Below, piece by piece: positions 12,250 through 24,100 of a stretch of 64,000 bases of DNA; positions within the stretch are counted from its first letter, which is position 1; each line of letters starts with the position of its first letter. This DNA is from Cyprinodon diabolis. Its lineage: Eukaryota > Chordata > Actinopteri > Cyprinodontiformes > Cyprinodontidae. A model generated the notes under the pieces. The model was not told the DNA's origin. It searched no databases and worked only from the letters and a program-made list of their open reading frames with translations. Position numbers and translations under genes: made by a program. Location: assembly GCA_030533445.1 (NCBI GenBank), contig JARPUW010000261.1:1-64000 (forward strand), given 5' to 3'.

Positions 12250-12604
12250 CCAGAAAAGATCATGGCTGTATCATTAATGGTTTGTCTCTTACAACTCCAG
12301 AGGCCAAAATGGTATTATCTCACTGTGAAATGAGCGTTTTGGCCTCAACTTCTGTTTTGAAGCTTGGAACCAAAAACATCTGCTCAAATCTACTTTATAT
12401 TGTTAGTTTTCAGCTCTAGATGATTGCCAGAAAAGATCATGGCTGTATCATTAATGGTTTGTCTGTTACAACTCCAGAGGCCAAAATGGCATTATCTCAC
12501 TGTGAAAAGAGCGTTTTGGCCTCAACCTTCTGATTTGAAGCTTGGAACCAAAAACATCTGCTCAAATCTACTTTATATTGTTAGTTTTCGGCTCTAGATG
12601 ATTG

Positions 12605-12781
12605 CCAGAAAAGATCATGGCTGTATCATTAATGGTTTGTCTGTTACAACTCCAGAGGCCAAAATGGCATTATCTCACTGTGAAATGAGCGTTTTGGCCT
12701 CAACTTCTGATTTGAAGCTTGGAAGCAAAAACATCTGCTCAAATCTACTTTATATTGTTAGTTTTCAGCTCTAGATGATTG
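12605..12781 (+). repeat. Class A monomer, exemplar (177 bp)
   Basis: Representative of class A: GAAATGAGCG (T82), CTTCTGATTTGAAGC (A106), GGAAGCAAAAAC (G121, A124). Class A is often followed by a class B monomer carrying CTCTTAC. In superunits several A monomers also carry TTTTCCGCTC. Like all monomers it holds a TCTAGA and, unless it is class K, an AAGCTT. Confidence 0.9.
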
Positions 12782-14555
12782 CCAGAAAAGATCATGGCTG
12801 TATCATTAATGGTTTGTCTGTTACAACTCCAGAGGCCAAAATGGCATTATCTCACTGTGAAATGAGCGTTTTGGCCTCAACTTCTGATTTGAAGCTTGGA
12901 AGCAAAAACATCTGCTCAAATCTACTTTATATTGTTAGTTTTCAGCTCTAGATGATTGCCAGAAAAGATCATGGCTGTATCATTAATGGTTTGTCTGTTA
13001 CAACTCCAGAGGCCAAAATGGCATTATCTCACTGTGAAATGAGCGTTTTGGCCTCAACTTCTTTTTTGAAGCTTGGAACCATAAACATCTGCTCAAATCT
13101 ACTTTATATTGTTAGTTTTCAGCTCTAGATGATTGCCAGAAAAGATCATGGCTGTATCATTAATGGTTTGTCTGTTACAACTCCAGAGGCCAAAATGGCA
13201 TTATCTCACTGTGAAAAGAGCGTTTTGGCCTCAACCTTCTGATTTGAAGCTTGGAACAAAAAACATCTGCTCAAATCTACTTTATATTGTTAGTTTCCAG
13301 CTCTAGATGATTGCCAGAAAAGATCATGGCTGTATCATTAATGGTTTGTCTGTTACAACTCCAGAGGCCAAAATGGCATTATCTAACTGTGAAATGAGCG
13401 TTTTGGCCTCAACTTCTGTTTTGAAGCTTGGAACCATAAACATCTGCTCAAATCTACTTTATATTGTTAGTTTTCAGCTCTAGATGATTGCCAGAAAAGA
13501 TCATGGCTGTATCATTAATGGTTTGTCTCTTACAACTCCAGAGGCCAAAATGGCATTATCTCACTGTGAAAAGAGCGTTTTGGCCTCAACCTTCTGATTT
13601 GAAGCTTGGAACCAAAAACATCTGCTCAAATCTACTTTATATTGTTAGTTTTCAGCTCTAGATGATTGCCAGAAAAGATCATGGCTGTATCATTAATGGT
13701 TTGTCTGTTACAACTCCAGAGGCCAAAATGGCATTATCTCACTGTGAAATTAGCGTTTAGGCCTCAACTTCTGTTTTGAAGCTTGGAACCATAAACATCT
13801 GCTCAAATCTACTTTATATTGTTAGTTTTCAGCTCTAGATGATTGCCAGAAAAGATCATGGCTGTATCATTAATGGTTTGTCTGTTACAACTCCAGAGGC
13901 CAAAATGGCATTATCTCACTGTGAAAAGAGCGTTTTGGCCTCAACCTTCTGATTTGAAGCTTGGAACCAAAAACATCTGCTCAAATCTACTTTATATTGT
14001 TAGTTTTCAGCTCTAGATGATTGCCAGAAAAGATCATGGCTGTATCATTAATGGTTTGTCTGTTACAACTCCAGAGGCCAAAATGGCATTATCTCACTGT
14101 GAAATGAGCGTTTTGGCCTCAACTTCTGATTTGAAGCTTGGAAGCAAAAACATCTGCTCAAATCTACTTTATATTGTTAGTTTTCAGCTCTAGATGATTG
14201 CCAGAAAAGATCATGGCTGTATCATTAATGGTTTGTCTCTTACAACTCCAGAGGCCAAAATGGCATTATCTCACTGTGAAAAGAGCGTTTTGGCCTCAAC
14301 CTTCTGATTTGAAGCTTGGAACCAAAAACATCTGCTCAAATCTACTTTATATTGTTAGTTTTCAGCTCTAGATGATTGCCAGAAAAGATCATGGCTGTAT
14401 CATTAATGTTTTGTCTGTTACAACTCCAGAGGCCAAAATGGCATTATCTCACTGTGAAATGAGCGTTTTGGCCTCAACTTCTGTTTTGAACCTTGGAACC
14501 AAAAACATCTGCTCAAATCTACTTTATATTGTTAGTTTTCAGCTCTAGATGATTG

Positions 14556-14732
14556 CCAGAAAAGATCATGGCTGTATCATTAATGGTTTGTCTGTTACAA
14601 CTCCAGAGGCCAAAATGGCATTATCTCACTGTGAAATGAGCGTTTTGGCCTCAACTTCTGTTTTGAAGCTTGGAACCATAAACATCTGCTCAAATCTACT
14701 TTATATTGTTAGTTTTCAGCTCTAGATGATTG
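14556..14732 (+). repeat. Class C monomer, exemplar (177 bp)
   Basis: Representative of class C: GAAATGAGCG (T82), CTTCTGTTTTGAAGC (T106), GGAACCATAAAC (C121, T124). It is taken as the reference for monomer coordinates in this annotation. K, C' and several bar-coded monomers are derivatives of it. Confidence 0.9.
14606..14652. repeat. 10-bp inverted repeat inside each monomer (exemplar)
   Basis: GAGGCCAAAA (14606-14615) and its exact reverse complement TTTTGGCCTC (14643-14652) flank a 27-base loop at monomer positions 51-60 and 88-97. In classes A and C the loop holds a further short dyad, CTCA...TGAG, enclosing TCAC-T-GTGA. Class B (GAAAAGAG) weakens that inner pairing to CTC...GAG. The arms are intact in most of the roughly 361 monomers. 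The element could extrude as a hairpin or cruciform or bind a dimeric protein; neither is shown by the sequence. Confidence 0.85.
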
Positions 14733-16504
14733 CCAGAAAAGATCATGGCTGTATCATTAATGGTTTGTCCGTTACAACTCCAGAGGCCAAAATGGCATTA
14801 TCTCACTGTGAAAAGAGCGTTTTGGCCTCAACTTCGGTTTTGAAGCTTGGAACCATAAACATCTGCTCAAATCTACTTTATATTGTTAGTTTTCAGCTCT
14901 AGATGATTGCCAGAAAAGATCATGGCTGTATCATTAATGGTTTGTCTGTTACAACTCCAGAGGCCAAAATGGCATTATCTCACTGTGAAATGAGCGTTTT
15001 GGCCTCAACCTTCTGATTTGAAGCTTGGAACGAAAAACATCTGCTCACATCTACTTTATATTGTTAGTTTTCAGCTCTAGATGATTGCCAGAAAAGATCA
15101 TGGCTGTATCATTAATGGTTCGTCTGTTACAACTCCAGAGGCCAAAATGGCATTATCTCACTGTGAAATGAGCGTTTTGGCCTCAACTTCTGATTTGAAG
15201 CTTGGAAGCAAAAACATCTGCTCAAATCTACTTTATATTGTTAGTTTTCAGCTCTAGATGATTGCCAGAAAAGATCATGGCTGTATCATTAATGGTTTGT
15301 CTGTTACAACTCCAGAGGCCAAAATGGCATTATCTCACTGTAAAATGAGCGTTTTGGCCTCAACTTCTGTTTTGAAGCTTGGAACCATAAACATCTGCTC
15401 AAATCTACTTTATATTGTTAGTTTTCGGCTCTAGATGATTGCCAGAAAAGATCATGGCTGTATCATTAATGGTTTGTCTGTTACAACTCCAGAGGCCAAA
15501 ATGGCATTATCTCACTGTGAAATGAGCGTTTTGGCCTCAACTTCTGTTTTGAAGCTTGGAACCATAAACATCTGCTCAAATCTACTTTATATTGTTAGTT
15601 TTCAGCTCTAGATGATTGCCAGAAAAGATCATGGCTGTATCATTAATGGTTTGTCTGTTACAACTCCAGAGGCCAAAATGGCATTATCTCACTGTGAAAA
15701 GAGCGTTTTGGCCTCAACTTCTGATTTGAAGCTTGGAAGCAAAAACATCTGCTCAAATCTACTTTATATTGTTAGTTTTCAGCTCTAGATGATTGCCAGA
15801 AAAGATCATGGCTGTATTATTAATGGTTTGTCTGTTACAACTCCAGAGGCCAAAATGGCATTATCTCACTGTGAAAAGAGCGTTTTGGCCTCAACTTCTG
15901 TTTTGAAGCTTGGAACCAAAAACATCTGCTCAAATCTACTTTATATTGTTAGTTTTCAGCTCTAGATGATTGCCAGAAAAGATCATGGCTGTATCATTAA
16001 TGGTTTGTCTGTTACAACTCCAGAGGCCAAAATGGCATTATCTCACTGTGAAATGAGCGTTTTGGCCTCAACTTCTTTTTTGAAGCTTGGAACCATAAAC
16101 ATCTGCTCAAATCTACTTTATATTGTTAGTTTTCAGCTCTAGATGATTGCCAGAAAAGATCATGGCTGTATCATTAATGGTTTGTCTGTTACAACTCCAG
16201 AGGCCAAAATGGCATTATCTCACTGTGAAAAGAGCGTTTTGGCCTCAACCTTCTGATTTGAAGCTTGGAACCAAAAACATCTGCTCAAATCTACTTTATA
16301 TTGTTAGTTTTCAGCTCTAGATGATTGCCAGAAAAGATCATGGCTGTATCATTAATGGTTTGTCTGTTACAACTCCAGACGCCAAAATGGCATTATCTCA
16401 CTGTGAAATGAGCGTTTTGGCCTCAACTTCTGTTTTGAAGCTTGGAACCATAAACATCTGCTCAAATCTACTTTATATTGTTAGTTTTCAGCTCTAGATG
16501 ATTG

Positions 16505-19500
16505 CCAGAAAAGATCATGGCTGTATCATTAATGGTTTGTCTGTTACACAACTCCAGAGGCCAAAATGGCATTATCTCACTGTGAAATGAGCGTTTTGGC
16601 CTCAACTTCTGTTTTGAAGCTTGGAACCACAAACATCTGCTCAAATCTACTTTATATTGTTAATTTTCAGCTCTAGATGATTGCCAGAAAAGATCATGGC
16701 TGTATCATTAATGGTTTGTCTGTTACAACTCCAGAGGCCAAAATGGCATTATCTCACTGTGAAAAGAGCGTTTTGGCCTCAACCTTCTGATTTGAAGCTT
16801 GGAACCAAAAACATCTGCTCAAATCTACTTTATATTGTTAGTTTTCAGCTCTAGATGATTGCCAGAAAAGATCATGGCTGTATCATTAATGGTTTGTCTC
16901 TTACAACTCCAGAGGCCAAAATGGTATTATCTCACTGTGAAATGAGCGTTTTGGCCTCAACTTCTGTTTTGAAGCTTGGAACCAAAAACATCTGCTCAAA
17001 TCTACTTTATATTGTTAGTTTTCAGCTCTAGATGATTGCCAGAAAAGATCATGGCTGTATCATTAATGGTTTGTCTGTTACAACTCCAGAGGCCAAAATG
17101 GCATTATCTCACTGTGAAAAGAGCGTTTTGGCCTCAACCTTCTGATTTGAAGCTTGGAACCAAAAACATCTGCTCAAATCTACTTTATATTGTTAGTTTT
17201 CGGCTCTAGATGATTGCCAGAAAAGATCATGGCTGTATCATTAATGGTTTGTCTGTTACAACTCCAGAGGCCAAAATGGCATTATCTCACTGTGAAATGA
17301 GCGTTTTGGCCTCAACTTCTGATTTGAAGCTTGGAAGCAAAAACATCTGCTCAAATCTACTTTATATTGTTAGTTTTCAGCTCTAGATGATTGCCAGAAA
17401 AGATCATGGCTGTATCATTAATGGTTTGTCTGTTACAACTCCAGAGGCCAAAATGGCATTATCTCACTGTGAAATGAGCGTTTTGGCCTCAACTTCTGAT
17501 TTGAAGCTTGGAAGCAAAAACATCTGCTCAAATCTACTTTATATTGTTAGTTTTCAGCTCTAGATGATTGCCAGAAAAGATCATGGCTGTATCATTAATG
17601 GTTTGTCTGTTACAACTCCAGAGGCCAAAATGGCATTATCTCACTGTGAAATGAGCGTTTTGGCCTCAACTTCTTTTTTGAAGCTTGGAACCATAAACAT
17701 CTGCTCAAATCTACTTTATATTGTTAGTTTTCAGCTCTAGATGATTGCCAGAAAAGATCATGGCTGTATCATTAATGGTTTGTCTGTTACAACTCCAGAG
17801 GCCAAAATGGCATTATCTCACTGTGAAAAGAGCGTTTTGGCCTCAACCTTCTGATTTGAAGCTTGGAACAAAAAACATCTGCTCAAATCTACTTTATATT
17901 GTTAGTTTCCAGCTCTAGATGATTGCCAGAAAAGATCATGGCTGTATCATTAATGGTTTGTCTGTTACAACTCCAGAGGCCAAAATGGCATTATCTAACT
18001 GTGAAATGAGCGTTTTGGCCTCAACTTCTGTTTTGAAGCTTGGAACCATAAACATCTGCTCAAATCTACTTTATATTGTTAGTTTTCAGCTCTAGATGAT
18101 TGCCAGAAAAGATCATGGCTGTATCATTAATGGTTTGTCTCTTACAACTCCAGAGGCCAAAATGGCATTATCTCACTGTGAAAAGAGCGTTTTGGCCTCA
18201 ACCTTCTGATTTGAAGCTTGGAACCAAAAACATCTGCTCAAATCTACTTTATATTGTTAGTTTTCAGCTCTAGATGATTGCCAGAAAAGATCATGGCTGT
18301 ATCATTAATGGTTTGTCTGTTACAACTCCAGAGGCCAAAATGGCATTATCTCACTGTGAAATTAGCGTTTAGGCCTCAACTTCTGTTTTGAAGCTTGGAA
18401 CCATAAACATCTGCTCAAATCTACTTTATATTGTTAGTTTTCAGCTCTAGATGATTGCCAGAAAAGATCATGGCTGTATCATTAATGGTTTGTCTGTTAC
18501 AACTCCAGAGGCCAAAATGGCATTATCTCACTGTGAAAAGAGCGTTTTGGCCTCAACCTTCTGATTTGAAGCTTGGAACCAAAAACATCTGCTCAAATCT
18601 ACTTTATATTGTTAGTTTTCAGCTCTAGATGATTGCCAGAAAAGATCATGGCTGTATCATTAATGGTTTGTCTGTTACAACTCCAGAGGCCAAAATGGCA
18701 TTATCTCACTGTGAAATGAGCGTTTTGGCCTCAACTTCTGATTTGAAGCTTGGAAGCAAAAACATCTGCTCAAATCTACTTTATATTGTTAGTTTTCAGC
18801 TCTAGATGATTGCCAGAAAAGATCATGGCTGTATCATTAATGGTTTGTCTCTTACAACTCCAGAGGCCAAAATGGCATTATCTCACTGTGAAAAGAGCGT
18901 TTTGGCCTCAACCTTCTGATTTGAAGCTTGGAACCAAAAACATCTGCTCAAATCTACTTTATATTGTTAGTTTTCAGCTCTAGATGATTGCCAGAAAAGA
19001 TCATGGCTGTATCATTAATGTTTTGTCTGTTACAACTCCAGAGGCCAAAATGGCATTATCTCACTGTGAAATGAGCGTTTTGGCCTCAACTTCTGTTTTG
19101 AACCTTGGAACCAAAAACATCTGCTCAAATCTACTTTATATTGTTAGTTTTCAGCTCTAGATGATTGCCAGAAAAGATCATGGCTGTATCATTAATGGTT
19201 TGTCTGTTACAACTCCAGAGGCCAAAATGGCATTATCTCACTGTGAAATGAGCGTTTTGGCCTCAACTTCTGTTTTGAAGCTTGGAACCATAAACATCTG
19301 CTCAAATCTACTTTATATTGTTAGTTTTCAGCTCTAGATGATTGCCAGAAAAGATCATGGCTGTATCATTAATGGTTTGTCCGTTACAACTCCAGAGGCC
19401 AAAATGGCATTATCTCACTGTGAAAAGAGCGTTTTGGCCTCAACTTCGGTTTTGAAGCTTGGAACCATAAACATCTGCTCAAATCTACTTTATATTGTTA

Positions 19501-21116
19501 GTTTTCAGCTCTAGATGATTGCCAGAAAAGATCATGGCTGTATCATTAATGGTTTGTCTGTTACAACTCCAGAGGCCAAAATGGCATTATCTCACTGTGA
19601 AATGAGCGTTTTGGCCTCAACCTTCTGATTTGAAGCTTGGAACGAAAAACATCTGCTCACATCTACTTTATATTGTTAGTTTTCAGCTCTAGATGATTGC
19701 CAGAAAAGATCATGGCTGTATCATTAATGGTTCGTCTGTTACAACTCCAGAGGCCAAAATGGCATTATCTCACTGTGAAATGAGCGTTTTGGCCTCAACT
19801 TCTGATTTGAAGCTTGGAAGCAAAAACATCTGCTCAAATCTACTTTATATTGTTAGTTTTCAGCTCTAGATGATTGCCAGAAAAGATCATGGCTGTATCA
19901 TTAATGGTTTGTCTGTTACAACTCCAGAGGCCAAAATGGCATTATCTCACTGTAAAATGAGCGTTTTGGCCTCAACTTCTGTTTTGAAGCTTGGAACCAT
20001 AAACATCTGCTCAAATCTACTTTATATTGTTAGTTTTCGGCTCTAGATGATTGCCAGAAAAGATCATGGCTGTATCATTAATGGTTTGTCTGTTACAACT
20101 CCAGAGGCCAAAATGGCATTATCTCACTGTGAAATGAGCGTTTTGGCCTCAACTTCTGTTTTGAAGCTTGGAACCATAAACATCTGCTCAAATCTACTTT
20201 ATATTGTTAGTTTTCAGCTCTAGATGATTGCCAGAAAAGATCATGGCTGTATCATTAATGGTTTGTCTGTTACAACTCCAGAGGCCAAAATGGCATTATC
20301 TCACTGTGAAAAGAGCGTTTTGGCCTCAACTTCTGATTTGAAGCTTGGAAGCAAAAACATCTGCTCAAATCTACTTTATATTGTTAGTTTTCAGCTCTAG
20401 ATGATTGCCAGAAAAGATCATGGCTGTATTATTAATGGTTTGTCTGTTACAACTCCAGAGGCCAAAATGGCATTATCTCACTGTGAAAAGAGCGTTTTGG
20501 CCTCAACTTCTGTTTTGAAGCTTGGAACCAAAAACATCTGCTCAAATCTACTTTATATTGTTAGTTTTCAGCTCTAGATGATTGCCAGAAAAGATCATGG
20601 CTGTATCATTAATGGTTTGTCTGTTACAACTCCAGAGGCCAAAATGGCATTATCTCACTGTGAAATGAGCGTTTTGGCCTCAACTTCTTTTTTGAAGCTT
20701 GGAACCATAAACATCTGCTCAAATCTACTTTATATTGTTAGTTTTCAGCTCTAGATGATTGCCAGAAAAGATCATGGCTGTATCATTAATGGTTTGTCTG
20801 TTACAACTCCAGAGGCCAAAATGGCATTATCTCACTGTGAAAAGAGCGTTTTGGCCTCAACCTTCTGATTTGAAGCTTGGAACCAAAAACATCTGCTCAA
20901 ATCTACTTTATATTGTTAGTTTTCAGCTCTAGATGATTGCCAGAAAAGATCATGGCTGTATCATTAATGGTTTGTCTGTTACAACTCCAGACGCCAAAAT
21001 GGCATTATCTCACTGTGAAATGAGCGTTTTGGCCTCAACTTCTGTTTTGAAGCTTGGAACCATAAACATCTGCTCAAATCTACTTTATATTGTTAGTTTT
21101 CAGCTCTAGATGATTG
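16505..21116. repeat. 26-mer HOR unit, SU1 copy 2 (4,612 bp)
   Basis: Tandem repeat of 11895-16504 with the same 26-monomer order. The only difference noticed is CACAACTCC instead of CAACTCC in its first monomer (+2 bp). The marker ACCACAAAC moves from 12018 to 16630 and GACGCC from 16380 to 20992, both by 4,612 bp. Confidence 0.92.
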
Positions 21117-24100
21117 CCAGAAAAGATCATGGCTGTATCATTAATGGTTTGTCTGTTACACAACTCCAGAGGCCAAAATGGCATTATCTCACTGTGAAAT
21201 GAGCATTTTGGCCTCAACTTCTGTTTTGAAGCTTGGAACCATAAACATCTGCTCAAATCTACTTTATATTGTTAGTTTTAAGCTCTAGATGATTGCCAGA
21301 AAAGATCATGGCTGTATCATTAATGGTTTGTCCGTTACAACTCCAGAGGCCAAAATGGCATTATCTCACTGTGAAAAGAGCGTTTTGGCCTCAACTTCTG
21401 TTTTGAAGCTTGGAACCATAAACATCTGCTCAAATCTACTTTATATTGTTAGTTTTCAGCTCTAGATGATTGCCAGAAAAGATCATGGCTGTATCATTAA
21501 TGGTTTGTCTCTTACAACTCCAGAGGCCAAAATGGCATTATCTCACTGTGAAAAGAGCGTTTTGGCCTCAACCTTCTGATTTGAAGCTTGGAACCAAAAA
21601 CATCTGCTCACATCTACTTTATATTGTTAGTTTTCAGCTCTAGATGATTGCCAGAAAAGATCATGGCTGTATCATTAATGGTTTGTCTGTTACAACTCCA
21701 GAGGCCAAAATGGCATTATCTCACTGTGAAATGAGCGTTTTGGCCTCAACTTCTGATTTGAAGCTTGGAAGCAAAAACATCTGCTCAAATCTACTTTATA
21801 TTGTTAGTTTTCCGCTCTAGATGATTGCCAGAAAAGATCATGGCTGTATCATTAATGGTTTGTCTCTTACAACTCCAGAGGCCAAAATGGCATTATCTCA
21901 CTGTGAAAAGAGCGTTTTGGCCTCAACCTTCTGATTTGAAGCTTGGAACCAAAAACATCTGCTCAAATCTACTTTATATTGTTAGGTTTCAGCTCTAGAT
22001 GATTGCCAGAAAAGATCATGGCTGTATCATTAATGGTTTGTCTGTTACAACTCCAGAGGCCAAAATGGCATTATCTCACTGTGAAATGAGCGTTTTGGCC
22101 TCAACTTCTGTTTTGAACCTTGGAACCATAAACATCTGCTCAAATCTACTTTATATTGTTAGTTTTCAGCTCTAGATGATTGCCAGAAAAGATCATGGCT
22201 GTATCATTAATGGTTTGTCTGTTACACAACTCCAGAGGCCAAAATGGCATTATCTCACTGTGAAATGAGCGTTTTGGCCTCAACTTCTGTTTTGAAGCTT
22301 GGAACCATAAACATCTGCTCAAATCTACTTTATATTGTTAGTTTTCAGCTCTAGATGATTGCCAGAAAAGATCATGGCTGTATCAATAATGGTTTGTCCG
22401 TTACAACTCCAGAGGCCAAAATGGCATTATCTCACTGTGAAAAGAGCGTTTTGGCCTCAACTTCTGTTTTGAAGCTTGGAACCATAAACATCTGCTCAAA
22501 TCTACTTTATATTGTTAGTTTTCAGCTCTAGATGATTGCCAGAAAAGATCATGGCTGTATCATTAATGGTTTGTCTGTTACAACTCCAGAGGCCAAAATG
22601 GCATTATCTCACTGTGAAAAGAGCGTTTTGGCCTCAACCTTCTGATTTGAAGCTTGGAACCAAAAACATCTGCTCACATCTACTTTATATTGTTAGTTTT
22701 CAGCTCTAGATGATTGCCAGAAAAGATCATGGCTGTATCATTAATGGTTTGTCTGTTACAACTCCAGAGGCCAAAATGGCATTATCTCACTGTGAAATGA
22801 GCGTTTTGGCCTCAACTTCTGATTTGAAGCTTGGAAGCAAAAACATCTGCTCAAATCTACTTTATATTGTTAGTTTTCCGCTCTAGATGATTGCCAGAAA
22901 AGATCATGGCTGTATCATTAATGGTTTGTCTCTTACAACTCCAGAGGCCAAAATGGCATTATCTCGCTGTGAAAAGAGCGTTTTGGCCTCAACCTTCTGA
23001 TTTGAAGCTTGGAACCAAAAACATCTGCTCAAATCTACTTTATATTGTTAGGTTTCAGCTCTAGATGATTGCCAGAAAAGATCATGGCTGTATCATTAAT
23101 GGTTTGTCTGTTACAACTCCAGAGGCCAAAATGGTATTATCTCACTGTGAAATGAGCGTTTTGGCCTCAACTTCTGTTTTGAAGCTTGGAACCACAAACA
23201 TCTGCTCAAATCTACTTTATATTGTTAATTTTCAGCTCTAGATGATTGCCAGAAAAGATCATGGCTGTATCATTAATGGTTTGTCTGTTACAACTCCAGA
23301 GGCCAAAATGGCATTATCTCACTGTGAAAAGAGCGTTTTGGCCTCAACCTTCTGATTTGAAGCTTGGAACCAAAAACATCTGCTCAAATCTACTTTATAT
23401 TGTTAGTTTTCAGCTCTAGATGATTGCCAGAAAAGATCATGGCTGTATCATTAATGGTTTGTCTGTTACAACTCCAGAGGCCAAAATGGTATTATCTCAC
23501 TGTGAAATGAGCGTTTTGGCCTCAACTTCTGTTTTGAAGCTTGGAACCAAAAACATCTGCTCAAATCTACTTTATATTGTTAGTTTTCAGCTCTAGATGA
23601 TTGCCAGAAAAGATCATGGCTGTATCATTAATGGTTTGTCCGTTACAACTCCAGAGGCCAAAATGGCATTATCTCACTGTGAAATGAGCGTTTTGGCCTC
23701 AACTTCTGTTTTGAACCTTGGAACCATAAACATCTGCTCAAATCTACTTTATATTGTTAGTTTTCAGCTCTAGATGATTGCCAGAAAAGATCATGGCTGT
23801 ATCATTAATGGTTTGTCTGTTACAACTCCAGAGGCCAAAATGGCATTATCTCACTGTGAAATGAGTGTTTTGGCCTCAACTTCTGTTTTGAAGCTTGGAA
23901 CCATAAACATCTGCTCATATCTACTTTATATTGTTAGTTTTCAGCTCTAGATGATTGCCAGAAAAGATCATGGCTGTATCATTAATGGTTTGTCTGTTAC
24001 AACTCCAGAGGCCAAAATGGCATTATCTCACTGTGAAATGAGCGTTTTGGCCTCAACTTCTGATTTGAAGCTTGGAAGCAAAAACATCTGCTCAAATCTA

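Larger units (their letters stand above)
11895..16504. repeat. 26-mer HOR unit, SU1 copy 1 (4,610 bp)
   Basis: Monomers 68-93. Class order with markers: C(ACCACAAAC, GTTAATTTT), B, c'(GGTATT), B(TTCGGCTC), A, A, C(CTTTTTTG), B(TTTCCAGC), C(TCTAACTG), B, C(ATTAGCGTTTAGG), B, A, B, K(AATGTTTTG), C, C'(CTTCGGTT), T82-B(GAACGAAA), A(GGTTCGTC), C(TGTAAAATG), C, A', c'(GTATTATT), C(CTTTTTTG), B, C(GACGCC). The same order recurs 4,612 bp later with all these markers. The five copies in the window define this as the most strongly homogenised unit. Confidence 0.92.
4080..21116. repeat. Superunit SU1, 96-mer HOR, 17,037 bp
   Basis: Monomers 24-119. SU1 has a 44-monomer segment (4080-11894, 7,815 bp) followed by two 26-mers (11895-16504 and 16505-21116). 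Bar codes shared with SU2 and SU3 include CAATAAT at 5349, GATGACTGCC at 10111, CATTAATTCACTGCG at 11781 and GACGCC at 16380. Distances between shared markers agree to the base with SU2, for example 12,275 bp from 10111-like to the next 5349-like marker. Two differences from SU2 were found. SU1 has four extra monomers (8872-9585), and monomer 37 has a class B 3' half, which adds 1 bp. Few other differences were seen, which indicates recent amplification. Confidence 0.9.

Noticed and set aside
14606..14613. Rho-independent terminator or riboswitch from the GAGGCC hairpin
   Set aside because: The loop is 27 bases, the T-run lies inside the arm, and there is no transcription unit. The context is a eukaryote-type satellite rather than a bacterial operon.
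14617..14626. AAAATGGC as a YY1-like site
   Set aside because: Only the core octamer matches. A short motif in one consensus is expected by chance, and its repetition carries no independent evidence.
14696..14712. TATA-like CTTTATATTG in each monomer as a promoter
   Set aside because: An AT-rich stretch repeated in every monomer with no supporting initiator or gene downstream; it cannot be called a promoter from sequence.
15088..15264. GGTTCGTCTG resembling a tRNA T-arm or Pol III B box
   Set aside because: The B box needs GTTCGANNC; here the base after CG is T. The site is a single-base variant of GGTTTGTC in a bar-coded monomer, and no tRNA fold surrounds it.
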